This document shows, piece after piece, positions 9,011 through 19,334 of a DNA stretch of 23,267 nt. The DNA comes from Polysphondylium violaceum. Lineage: Eukaryota; Evosea; Eumycetozoa; Dictyosteliales; Dictyosteliaceae. Location: assembly GCA_000277445.1 (NCBI GenBank), contig AJWJ01000377.1, positions 1 through 23,267 of the forward strand, read 5' to 3'. The notes beneath the pieces are model-generated. The model did no database searches, was not told the origin of the DNA, and was given only the letters and a program-made list of their open reading frames with translations. How positions within the stretch are numbered: the stretch's first letter is position 1; the number at the start of each line of letters is the position of its first letter. Position numbers and translations under genes: made by a program.

Positions 9011-11720
9011 TTAAAATAATAATCTTAAAAGGAAACCAATCACTATAACAAAGAATACAACACCTAAATTCATCATAAGAGTTGGTGACATTAAAGCAAA
9101 TGGACTATTATCTTCTTTGGATTTACTAGTAGTATTGGAGTTCTTTGGTGGCTTATTGGAATTTGGCTTTTTGTTGTTTTGTTGTTGAGGTTTAGTGGTT
9201 TCTTTGTTTTCTTTGGTTTCTTTGGTTGTTGTTTTTGTTGTTTTTGTTGATGAGGATGAGGAAGATGAGGTATTTGGTACAACATTCTTTTTGACAATTG
9301 GTTTTACAGGTGATGGATAGTCTAATGGTTCTTCAACTAATAGATTTCTAATTAAAAGATTATCTTGTGGACCAGTTGGAATTGGTTTAGTGATTTCTTC
9401 TTTTGGTTTAAAAGTTTTTGGTTTCTTTTCTTCAACAGACTTCCATTCGTCTTTGACCTCAACCTTTTCAATGACTTCAAGTTTTTTGGTTTCTTTGATG
9501 GCAAGTTTTTGAACTTTGGTTTCGATTTGTTCGGTGGTAATGGACAAGGTATTGTTGTCTGATACTACAGTGGTAGTTGATGTAGTGGTGGTTGATGTTT
9601 CAACAACTGATGATTCTGGTTGTTGTGAAATGGTTTCAATTAATTCTACAATACTTTGTGGGCTACTCCATGAAGAAGATGGTGTTTTCTTTTGTTGTTT
9701 GTTATTTGTCTTGGTTGGTTTAATATTATTTGTTGTGGTGGTTGGTACTGATACAACTTCTTTTTTACCTTCATTATTTTCCCATACATTGGTGTTGTTG
9801 TTGTTATTTTTCTTTTTTGGTTCAGCTTTAACAACAGTAGAAGCAGTAGTAGCTGATTCTGGTTCTTCCCAAATACTAGATTCAGATGGTTTGTTATTAA
9901 GAATTTCTCTAGAGTTTACTCTTTTCATATTTGATTTCTCTTCTTGTTGTTGTTTAACTTCTTTCTTTTCTTTCTTTTCTTTCTTTTCAACTTTATTTTC
10001 AACAACTACTTTTTTCTCTTTCTTTTCTTTCTTTTCTTTCTTTTCGTTGGTGACAGGGGTATCATCTTGAGTGGATTTGTTTGATGACCAAACAGATTCA
10101 ATGGTAGATGGAACAACGGCAACTGGTTCTTCAACGACAACAGGTACCGGTTTTGGACAAAGAATGCCAGTAGACCAAGCATTTACACCAGATGGAATAA
10201 TGACCTCTGGTTGTTTAACAACTTGTTTTGGTTGTTCAACAATTTCACCTTCTTCAATATCATCTTTTACAACAACTGGAGTTGATAATCTTTCAGTGGT
10301 GTTGATTTTGGTTGATTGTGGTTGTTGTGGTTGTGATTCAACAATTTCACCTTCTTCAACTTCATCATTTACATGTACTGTTGGTTTTGGACAAAGAATA
10401 CCAGTGGACCAAGCATTTACACCAGATGGTACTTCAGGAACTTCAACAGCACCCATTGAAGATAAATCGGTACTTGATGTAGAAGTTGAAAGAGAGGTGC
10501 TATTTGTGGTGGCAACATTTGATTCAACTGGTTTAACTTGTACCAAAGGAGCGGTAGACACTGAGAGTGAGTTTTCTTTTTTTTCTTCTTTTCTCTTTAT
10601 ATTATTTGATTGAGTCCATTGTTTATTACTATTGTTATTGTTGTTGTCAAAAGTACTCCAACCACCATTGTAATCTGTGAATTTATTTGTTTTTTTCTTT
10701 TTGTTATTGTTGAAGTCATCTTGTTTCTTGTTTGACTTTGAGTTGATAGATGTTTTATGTGATGAATATTTACAATTTTTGACTTGTAAAATATTTTGGA
10801 AAGAATCCTTTAAGGATTGAACTTGAACTTCACAATTTGTGTTCCATAAATTTATACTACCTCCCCAACTTCTAATTGAAAGTACAATACCATTCTATTT
10901 GTAAAAATTAGTTAGTATATTTCAAAAGCATATATCACAAATAGACTTACAGATTGGTCGTAATGTTCCCATGATGAATAAACTATAGTGGTTAATAAAG
11001 TGAACCAAGCATTTAAGATTTTAGAGAAATCATTGTTATCTTTGAGGTAGTTAATAGACTAGATAAAATAAATGATGTTAACGACGATTAGTATATCAAG
11101 ACAAAACATATTCTTCTCCTCAAGATTAAATCAAACACCTACATATTTTCCACCATTTTTATTTTTGATATCTTCCCAAGCTGGTTCAATTCCTTCTTTA
11201 AAGATACTTATATTACCATGGCTAACATCTAAAGGTGAACTTAAACTTTCCCAACATTCTTTGAATCCCTTTGGTATTATGAAAAAATATTAATATCTTT
11301 TCAAAAAAAAGATGATCTTACTCCAAAGGTTTTTTTTTTATAAAAAAAAAACGAACGAAATCTGGCATGTGAGAAAAAACCTACTTTTAATGTGTTGAAT
11401 GATCCAACTTTTTGAATATTTTCAAGATATTTACTATTTTCATCTGGGTGGTGTTGTTGTTCATTTGAGTCTTTATTCTTTTTGGTGTCAAAATAGAGGA
11501 CCCAATTTTCTGTAAAAGTTTTTTCGAGGTCATGCTCTTTGAAATCAAAGTGAATTTCAATGTGTTGTGATGTTTTTTCTTGTTGTTGTTGTTGTTGTTG
11601 TTGTGGTTTAAAAGAGGTCAAGATGGGAGTGGCAACAGCAGGTACTTGTTGTTCTTGTTTTTGTTGTTCTTGTTGCTCTACATCCTCATCATCATCTAAT
11701 AAAGTGAAATAGTTTACCAT
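9011..11720 (-). CDS. eIF4E-family protein with long low-complexity tail and C-terminal membrane anchor (4 exons)
   Basis: Exons are 11385-11720, 11143-11268, 10951-11058 and 9011-10894, with introns of 116, 84 and 56 bp (GTAGGT, GTAGGT, GTAAGT donors; AG acceptors). All joins are in phase 0 and give 817 aa. Residues about 55-240 are an eIF4E fold: NWVLYFDT, VGSFNTL, SIFKEGIEPAWED, KNKNGGKY, GIVLSIRSWGG, INLWNTN and YSSHKTS. Of the cap-stacking residues, W143-E144 and W207 are present, while the position of human W56 is a Tyr (SKY98LENIQ), as in the class II eIF4E/4EHP group. The human W73 position on the eIF4G-binding face is Lys115. Residues 10-50 are Gln-rich. Residues about 250-785 are disordered: Lys/Glu repeats, Asn and Thr runs, and two copies of PSGVNAWSTGILCPKP with EEGEIVE boxes. 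The last about 20 residues (NLGVVFFVIVIGFLLRLLF) form a hydrophobic helix with nothing after it, the layout of a tail-anchored protein. Function in cap-dependent control at a membrane is inference. Confidence 0.9.
10149..10196 (-). repeat. Downstream copy of the 16-aa duplicated motif in the eIF4E-like tail
   Basis: This 48-bp unit encodes PSGVNAWSTGILCPKP; an identical peptide is encoded at 10383-10430. DNA copies differ only at a few silent sites, so the peptide appears conserved by selection within otherwise low-complexity sequence. Confidence 0.9.
10383..10430 (-). repeat. Upstream copy of the 16-aa duplicated motif in the eIF4E-like tail
   Basis: This is the N-terminal-side copy of PSGVNAWSTGILCPKP. 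It is followed in the protein by VNDEVEEGEIVES; the other copy is preceded by DDIEEGEIVEQ. Motif and acidic box thus alternate, pointing to a duplicated module of short linear motifs. Confidence 0.9.
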
Positions 11721-12224
11721 TTTTGCTATATCTATATATTTACAATACTACTTGTGGAGTCCTTATAAACTAATCAAAAGACAATCTTTTTTTTAGTTTG
11801 CAAAACGAAGAGGGATGTTTTTGGCGTCGACGAGTGCAAGAAAAGTTTTTTTTTTTTAGAAAAAAAAATAAAAAATTTTAAAAAAAAATTATTTTAAAAA
11901 AAAAAATCTTTATTTGGTGGTGGAGAACTCTCTTGCTGGCACAATTAGGTCAATAATTATAACCTTTGACCGTTTTTTATGAGCATCGATCAATCAGCTT
12001 TGCTCAATTAAAATTAAAATATCTTTTTATTTGAATGGTTGATTTCCTCTTTTCACAGGAATGGTGAATAATAATGGAGTTGTTGTAAATCTACATTGTT
12101 ACCAGAAACACAATTGTCATTGAATTTGACGTTCGTTTTTTTTTCTTTTTTTTTAAAACTAATTTTTTTGAATCTTCCTCAGAAAAAAGTAAAAGAATCT
12201 CTTTTTGTGTGCAACAAAAGCAAT
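11721..12224. promoter_or_regulatory. Divergent promoter region between eIF4E-like and NSUN-like genes
   Basis: About 500 bp separate the two divergent start codons. The middle holds long dA and dT runs (11840-11910), and a less A+T-rich patch follows (about 11915-12000). The minus-strand side next to 11720 must include the eIF4E-like 5' UTR. An open frame runs from about 12096 into the NSUN-like gene but has no ATG before 12225, so it is probably transcribed leader. No factor-binding site is recognised. Confidence 0.5.
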
Positions 12225-13728
12225 ATGAATGCTGAAATTGAAGAATCAATAGAATATGATGAAGATGATGGTGAGATTACCACTACCACCAGTGGTGCAA
12301 CAAAAACAACAGATAAAACATGGATTGAAAATATAGAGAAAAAGAGAGAAGACCAACAAGATTTATTAAATGATTTCTATGCAAAGAAACCCCAATATTT
12401 TATAGATTTCCTCAAAAGTAATAATATTCCTTTAGACTCTTATAATATTAAAGATTTGCCTAGATTTATACGATTGAAATCATTGTCAGACTCTTTGAAT
12501 CAATCCCTTTTAGCAGAGATTGAAAATCAATTAAAAACAAAACTTGTGAAAATTCATTGGTTACCAGGATTTTATAAATTGCAAGATTCTTCAGTATCAA
12601 TATCTTCATCTAAGGCATATAAAGATGGTTTAGTAAGTATACTTGTGGATATATAAAAGTTGCGCATATTATTAATGCGTGTGTTTTATAAAGATATATG
12701 GTATGGATGCTAGTAGTGGAGCAGCTATATTGGCATTGGATCCTAAACCAGGAGATAATATTTTAGATATTTGTTGTGCACCAGGTACAAAGCTTTGCAT
12801 GATATCTGATTTAATGAATGGTCAAGGATCATTGACAGGTGTTGATATTTCTAGACCTAGATTGGGTATTTGTAAAACTTTATTAAACAAATATAAAATA
12901 CCAAACATTAGATTATTTCTTTGTGATGGTACAGCATTTAATATCAAAGCGCCTAATCCAAATGATTCAATACCTTTAGAAATATTAGAAAAGGGTAAAG
13001 AATTGAAAAGAATTAAATTGGATAAAAAGTGTAAAGAGAAAAAAGAACAACAAGAACTAAATGATGAAGACAATGAAAATGAAAAAGATAAAGAAAATAA
13101 TATTAAACCTTTAGAAACATCCACAACAAATAATAATAATAATAATAATACTGATATAATAGATTTAAAAAGAAAACAACAACATTATAAATCTAAAAAG
13201 CCATTAAAAAAGAGACTTATTGATTTAGAAGATTTGTTTTATTGCAAAACATTTTATATGAGACATAGTAATAGTCAATTATATGATAAAGTTATTGTTG
13301 ACGCAGAGTGTAGTTTGGATGCATCAGTTAGACATTTAATCAATTATTCTAAAATGGGTAGACATATGGTACCAGAAGAATTTAAAAAACTCACAGATTT
13401 ACAAAAATTATTGATTCAAAATGGATTTAATCTATTAAAAGAAGGAGGTCACATTGTATATAGTACTTGTAGTTTTTGTAAAGAGCAAAATGAAGATGTG
13501 GTTCAATGGCTATTGGATAATAATCCAAATGCAAAATTAATACCATCATTTAATAATACAACCTCAATTGTCGAGCAAGACAACAATATGTCATTGTCAA
13601 TGGATCAATTATACAATAGTGAAACTGTCCCTTTTTCAACGGGTTTCATTGAAAATACATATAGATTTTATCCAAAGAATGGTACCAGTGGAATGTTTAT
13701 CTCTAAAATTCAAAAAATAAAGTTGTAA
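12225..13728 (+). CDS. NOL1/NOP2/Sun-family RNA m5C methyltransferase (2 exons)
   Basis: Exons 12225-12632 and 12694-13728 flank a 61-bp intron (GTAAGT...AAAG) and give 480 aa. The splice joins SKAYKDGL to IYGMDASSGAAILALDPKPG, the usual NSUN run-in to the SAM-binding motif I, ILDICCAPGTKLC. Later motifs are GVDISRPRL, motif IV VIVDAECSLDASVRH and motif VI GGHIVYSTCSFCKEQNEDVV. The Cys of YSTCS would be the nucleophile and the Cys of DAECS the release cysteine of this family, which methylates C5 of cytosine in tRNA or rRNA. Motif IV reads DAEC rather than the common D-x-PC, a variant I recall in a plant/protist subgroup. A Lys/Asn-rich insertion (residues about 245-310) lies between motifs. 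Substrate and compartment cannot be told. The chosen ATG is the first in frame and precedes an acidic start (MNAEIEESIEYDEDD). The 3' end faces the next gene at 120 bp. Confidence 0.9.
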
Positions 13729-13848
13729 TACACCAAAATAATATGCTTTCAAAATTAATTTATAATTTTATTTCATATGTTTATTTATCTAATATACAAA
13801 TAGTCGTTTAAATATTATTATTACTATTATTAATAATAATAGAAAACA

Positions 13849-15444
13849 TCAAGATGAAGTAGTTTGTTCTTTTTTTGATTTTAAATGTTGCATTAATTCC
13901 AATTGAAAAGCATTTAAATTATTATTATTATTATTATTATTATTGTTGGAGTTGTTTTTCTTTTTCAATTTTTCAATGGATGTTCCTGATGGACATTTTA
14001 CAAGGGAATTATTATTATTTTTTTTGTTATTACTACTATTATTGGTGGTTGGAATATTTTGTTGGCTTTGATTCAATTCAACTTTTGGTAAAGATTGGGC
14101 AGAGTGTGAAAGTTTAGAGGTCAAACGTTTAAATGGTTTAGGTGATGATGTAGATTTTACACTATTGCTACTACTATTTAATGATGTTGATGTTGATGTT
14201 GATGTTGATTGTTGTTCTTTTCTTGATGATGGGGATGAAATTGAAATGATTGGAATTGGTGTTGTTGGTGTACTATTACTACTGCTATTATTATTATTTG
14301 ATACACTTTGATATGAATTTGATTTTGTTAAAGGTAATATTTTTCTTGGTGATAACCTATTAGAGTTATCTACAGCTACTTCTTCTTGTTCTTGAATAGT
14401 TGATACATTGATTTTAGATGATGAGGATGATTTCGATAAATGTAATTGTGATGAAAGTGAACGTTTTAATAAAGATGGTGATGATCTACCATTAGGTGAA
14501 CCAACAACCATTGTTGGAATTGGTGATTGTGATTTTGGTGTGTTTGGATAACTTTTAGGCGATTCCATTTGATGGTGGGGGTCATAGATGTCCAATCCAT
14601 GATAATTGTCTTGATTGCTTTGAGTGATAATGATTGCATTTTTTTCTATTCTTTCCAATTCTTCTCTTTCCATTCTCTCTTGATACTCAAGATGTGACAA
14701 CTTTTCATAGTTATCCAATTCATTTTCATTTGGAGTTGTTGGGGGTGCTTTGCTACAATTATAACTTTTCATATAGCCATCCAAAGATGTTAAAGACAGT
14801 GATCTCATCTTTTTCATCATCTCTTCCAACTCTTCCTTTTCCATCTTTCTCTCTTTTCTATAAGACTGACTTTCAGAATCTGATAAAATGATCTCTCTTT
14901 TATCTGAATCGTTTTCATCATGATCATTATTATAATTAATATAGTGAGTGTTATTTTCCATGTCATTGAAATCTGGCTCTTCACCGGTACTATGGGATCT
15001 CTTGAATTTTGATACAAAATTATCAATACTTGCTTGAAAAGATTCTCTTCTATTTAGTGGATGAGCACTTGGTGCAGAGAATGATCTATATCTTGAACTA
15101 GTGGGTGAAGTAAATGCATCAATACCGGTTTCATTATCTTTAATCCCTTTGGGTGATTTAATCTGATCCTTTTCAGAAACAGATATCACTTGCCCTTGAG
15201 GATCAACAATCACATTTTTATCATTTATAACACAATAGGAACGATTGATAATTTTGTCTTTTATCAATAATACTTGAGGAGGTAGTGATTGTAAACTATT
15301 ACCAAAATTTGATAACCCATTCGAGAGGGCCAATGTTGAATTTTGAAAACTTGAATTTGGTACTACATTTCCATTCTTTAAATAGCTTGGTTGTGATTGG
15401 CCCTCAACTTGAATGCCATCAAATTTATGATCCATAATAACCAT
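13849..15444 (-). CDS. Ser/Asn-rich protein with kinase and 14-3-3-type sites, unknown function
   Basis: This is a single 531-aa exon starting at ATG 15444 (MVIMDHKFDG; Met4 is a possible alternative start). I recognise no domain. The N-terminal about 95 residues look the most ordered (LPPQVLLIKDKIINRSYCVI, then VIVDPQGQVISVSEKD). After that come many basic-directed serine sites: RYRSFSAPS near residue 120 (an RSxSxP 14-3-3 mode-1 motif), RRESF, KRSHSTGEEP and MRSLSLTSL. Two Glu/Lys/Arg-rich stretches (KEELEEMMKKM, about 205; YQERMEREELERIEK, about 255) could be short helices. SP/TP sites are frequent (TPKSQSP, VGSPNG, RSSPSL). The C-terminal 150 residues are Ser/Thr/Asn low complexity ending in a 12-Asn-type run and ELMQHLKSKKE. 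A phospho-regulated scaffold or signalling protein is a reasonable guess only. Its upstream side is the 2.8 kb gene-free stretch. Confidence 0.8.
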   Translation of the reverse strand: MVIMDHKFDGIQVEGQSQPSYLKNGNVVPNSSFQNSTLALSNGLSNFGNSLQSLPPQVLLIKDKIINRSYCVINDKNVIVDPQGQVISVSEKDQIKSPKGIKDNETGIDAFTSPTSSRYRSFSAPSAHPLNRRESFQASIDNFVSKFKRSHSTGEEPDFNDMENNTHYINYNNDHDENDSDKREIILSDSESQSYRKERKMEKEELEEMMKKMRSLSLTSLDGYMKSYNCSKAPPTTPNENELDNYEKLSHLEYQERMEREELERIEKNAIIITQSNQDNYHGLDIYDPHHQMESPKSYPNTPKSQSPIPTMVVGSPNGRSSPSLLKRSLSSQLHLSKSSSSSKINVSTIQEQEEVAVDNSNRLSPRKILPLTKSNSYQSVSNNNNSSSNSTPTTPIPIISISSPSSRKEQQSTSTSTSTSLNSSSNSVKSTSSPKPFKRLTSKLSHSAQSLPKVELNQSQQNIPTTNNSSNNKKNNNNSLVKCPSGTSIEKLKKKNNSNNNNNNNNNNLNAFQLELMQHLKSKKEQTTSS

Positions 15445-16516
15445 TTTTTAGTACTACTATTGTTTTTTTTTGTTTAAACAAAAAAGATTATATTGTTTTT
15501 GATTTATTATTTAATAAAACTATCTAAGTATTAAATAATTCTTTACAATTAATATTTATTCTATCTAATTTTTTTGGGTTAAACTAGAAAAAAAGACAAA
15601 AAGAGGAAAAAAAAAAAAGAATAGGGATCTCTTTATATTTATATTTTATACTAGTATATACACAAATACGAATTTATTTCATAAATAAAACAAAAAAGAA
15701 ATAATAATAAATAAATAATAAATAAAAAAAAAAAGTGAAATTGATCTTTCTCGAAATTGGTTAGATAATTGATAAATAAATTGAATACATGGAATCGGAT
15801 AGACATGCGAATGAGTGTGAATATTTTGATTTGTGTGAATAATTAAATTAATTCAGATTGAACTAATATTAAAAGTCTAAAAAAAAAAAGAAAGGAGAAA
15901 AAAAAACAAAAAAAAAACAAAAAAAACAAATTCGATTTTATAATTCTAAATAGGTGTGTGCCAAAATAATTTTAAAATTAAAAAATAAAAATACAAATTT
16001 GTGTAGCTATGATGATATTATAGTCTTTTGCACACACAATCAAACAATGGTTGATATTATTATTACTATTATTGTTTTGATAATTTTTATCACATTTACT
16101 CTTAGTATTATTTCATAAAAGAGTTTTAGAGTGTTTCTTAACTATGTGGTAGTTTTGGGTGGTAGTGGTGTGAACATTGATGATTGTATTTATTAAATAC
16201 ACTTATTATTGTTATTTTTTATAAAGGTTACCATTAATATTTAAAATGACTGTTGGTGGTGAGATGAAGTGGTGCTACCAACTATCTAATGATTATTTAT
16301 TAAAATAATAAAATAATAATAAATAAAACACAAAATATTTATAGAGATTAACAGAGGATAAACAGAAAACTTACACACACAAAAGTCCTTGTTTTATCTC
16401 TGAAAGAATAATTTCATAAATTCTGAAATAAAAAAAAAAAAGTAAAGGAAGGAAGGGGTATTGAGAAGTGTGAATATTTTAAAGTATCATACCCCAACAC
16501 AGAATAATGAAAAGTG

Positions 16517-16539
16517 GTGTGTGTGTGTGTGTGTGTGTG
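16517..16539. repeat. (GT)n microsatellite
   Basis: An uninterrupted GT dinucleotide run of about 11 units lies in the gene-free region. No function is implied. Confidence 0.85.
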
Positions 16540-18206
16540 ACGTATATTTCTTAAATGTATGAAAGAGTTTTTTTTTTTCTTCTTTGATAGATTTTGTTCA
16601 ACATTGTTTTTCATCATATGATGATAATATTAAAAATAGAATTTTATATAGATACAAAATAGAAATATTCTAAATTTCATAAGCTCCTATCCTATTTTAG
16701 AAACCAATGGTGTGTTGTGTAGTTTGGAGAAAAAATAAATAAATAAAAAAAAAAGATATAAAAATCTTACATATATATATATTTCTATATTAAAGTAGAG
16801 ATTGTAAATTATATTTTATGTCCCAAATAATTGTAAATAAAATTGTGACCAGATAAAATATATTGTTTTTTGATGTAACTTTCCCAACCAATCTATAGTG
16901 TTGGATTTTAAATTATGTCTGTACTTGTCAAAGTATAAGTTACGATTTGTGTGTTTTTATAACACTGTATTCTTATTTTTCTCTATTTGTCTTTTGTCAG
17001 AAGTTTTCTTGTTTTTTAAAGTTTTTTTTTTTCTAGAGAGTTTTTTTTTGCAATTTTTTTTTTTTGATCAAAATCGTTAAAATAATGCAAATAGTTATTA
17101 TATATACTGTCTGGCCAGAGATATTTTAGTGTGAGGCAGGTGTGTAAGGTGTCGAATTGGTCACAATTTGTGGCAATCTTTGAAAAACCATTTTCAAAAA
17201 ATTAATTTTAAAATAATTTTTTTTGTTTTTTTCATTTTTCCAACGAATTGGGAGATGGTATCTCCATACAATTGCAATAGTGAAATAGAGTTTTGATCAT
17301 TTTACCCAAGTGGTTGTCAGTTGGGAAATCGATAAAAATTTTGAATAAACAACAACAAAAATAACAATAGCAACACGATCATTGTGACAAGAATAGAAAT
17401 TGGGAAGAGATGAAAAATCGGAACACACTAAAATGGACACTCTATTGTAAAAACTGTTTGTGTGTAGCACACAACGTGGTCACACATACAAATTAGACCT
17501 ATGATGAGTGAATTGAATATAAATGGTATAGACCAACATACACACGCTCACACACAAATATTCCATATGAGAATAAAAAACAATGGAATAATAACAACTT
17601 ACATTTTTTAATATATTATGTCCAATCACTTTGATTATTAAAATTTTTATGTTAATGAGTTACATAAACAAACATTAACTATTAAAATTTTATCCTTTTA
17701 TAAAAGTGATGATAAAAAAAATAATTAAAAATTAAAACTCTCATTCAAATAATGAGAAATAAAAAAAAAAAAAGATAAAAAAGGATTAATAATCAAATTG
17801 AGGTAAAAATCAGATTTTGTTTTCAAATTCTTAAAATGTGAACATACATACATACACATTGTTAATATTATAAATAGAATGTGTTAAAACACACACACAC
17901 ATAAACAACACAAACAACACAAAACACATCTGGAGATTACCACACACCTTTTTTTCATACCTTAAAAAGAGAATTTATTATAAAGGGTGATTAAACAAAG
18001 ATTTAAAATAGAACTTTACTCTTTAGCAATTCGATCTAATTTATATATAGAGTGGTGGGATGTGGTGATTAAAACCCAGAGATTTATGTGTGATGCTAAA
18101 AGAGATTTGAAAATGTCAAAATAGTATAAATTTAAAACAGCTAACTGACAATGATCAATAAGATATGTTTGTTGATTTCTGACATATATTGACTCTGTTT
18201 CAGAAT

Positions 18207-18230
18207 ATCATCATCATCATCATCATCATC
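18207..18230. repeat. (ATC)8 microsatellite
   Basis: Eight ATC units lie about 25 bp beyond the stop codon of the bisphosphate nucleotidase gene, hence probably in its 3' UTR. Confidence 0.8.
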
Positions 18231-18253
18231 ATTATCGTTTATTATTATTGATT

Positions 18254-19334
18254 CTATAAATCAATTGATTTTTTGATTGCTTGAGTGAGTGGGGTATATA
18301 ATGATTTATTAGAACATGCAATACCAACATTGTTTTCCAATTTGTAACCCACTGAGTAATCCAAATCATTTCCTTTGAAATCTTTTACAATACCACCTGC
18401 TTCTTCAACAATAATTTGACCAGCAGCATGATCCCAGATACATTCTCTATAATCCAAATTTGTTAATCTAACATAAACATCACTGTCGCCTCTAGCAACC
18501 ATTGCATATTTACATTGACTATCGATTCTAAAATAATATTATAATAATTTTGTGTTAAAAGTCTATCATAATCAAAAACATCAATATAATAGTATAATAA
18601 CGTTACTTTAAAGGTTCTTGGTCAACTACACCCATATTTTTAGATATATTTGAATTTAATTCACCTGCAAAACCTCTAGAGACATAACTTTCAGTGAAAA
18701 TAGCTTTTGAAGGATCAGATTTTGAAGAAACTGAAATCTTTGTCTCTTTTGAAGGGTCAGAGAGGGTTTTCATAAAGGAACCTTCTTTTGAAAGAGCAAC
18801 AAACACACATCCTTTGCCAAGTGATTGATCAGCAAACGATACTGGTAATGAAGGACAACCCAATACACCAAGTATTGGTTTATTATCTTCCATCAATGCC
18901 AATGCAACAGCATATTGATCCTTTCTCAAGAAGCCCAATGTACCATCAATAGGATCCAATGTCCACCAACGTTTAGAAGACTTTATTGCGTCTCTATTGG
19001 TTCCCTTGTCCAAGAGTGCCGAGAGTTGTTGTTCATTGATTGCAGTGTGAGAGAATTTATTAAAGAATGACAATACCTTTGTTTGTACATCCTTTTGTTC
19101 AGACAATGTCTTTGAATCTTCTTCTGCAATAAAGGGATACTCTTCGTCTAAATTATTGAGAATCTCATTGATTATCAATGCCTGTACGGTATAGTCACCC
19201 ACAGTCACTGGTGATTGATCTTTTTTATTGATAGTATCATCTGTTACCATTTGGCTTTGAATCTCTAAACATGCGAAACATGCCTTCTCCACTGCTTGCA
19301 CTGCAACATTTCTAATTTTAATTAAACCATTCAT
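18254..19334 (-). CDS. 3'(2'),5'-bisphosphate nucleotidase (PAP phosphatase, HAL2/SAL1 type), 2 exons
   Basis: Exons 18607-19334 and 18254-18527 flank a 79-bp intron (GTAACG...TTAG) and give 333 aa, close to yeast Hal2 and plant SAL1 length. The enzyme removes the 3' phosphate from PAP, the by-product of sulfotransferase and PAPS reductase reactions, giving AMP. It belongs to the Mg-dependent, lithium-sensitive inositol monophosphatase superfamily. Metal-site motifs are present: AEEDS (about residue 95), WTLDPIDGTLGFLR (about 142) and IWDHAAGQIIVEEAGG in exon 2. The splice joins VVDQEPLK to IDSQCKYAMVARGDSDVYVR, matching SAL1 (RIDSQAKYGALARGD), which confirms the intron. No targeting peptide is visible, so the cytosol is likely. 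Start: first ATG, matching the family N-terminus. Confidence 0.95.

Larger units (their letters stand above)
15445..18253. other. 2.8 kb gene-free A+T-rich region
   Basis: No coding region, tRNA or mobile element is visible. The left end is the promoter side of the Ser/Asn-rich gene at 13849-15444, and the right end is the 3' flank of the bisphosphate nucleotidase gene. Contents include long dA/dT runs, a (GT)n run at 16517-16539, CA-rich patches (about 17885-17950) and an (ATC)n run at 18207-18230. A more GC-balanced patch at about 17110-17560 contains no open frame of note. Frames reported in this stretch are short, Phe/Lys-rich and lack codon structure. Confidence 0.55.

Noticed and set aside
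9516-10613. Long plus-strand open frames opposite the eIF4E-like tail exon
   Set aside because: They arise from the repetitive codon pattern of the low-complexity tail on the minus strand; the Phe/Val/Ser-rich translation has no domain and no promoter context.
12096-12224. In-frame extension of the NSUN-like gene upstream of its ATG
   Set aside because: It contains no ATG, is Phe/Leu-rich from dT runs, and the acidic N-terminus beginning at 12225 is a natural protein start.
16414-17080. Short open frames in the 2.8 kb gap
   Set aside because: They are made of microsatellite (HTHTHT) and poly-Phe/Lys sequence from simple repeats, with no splice-linked partner or family motif.
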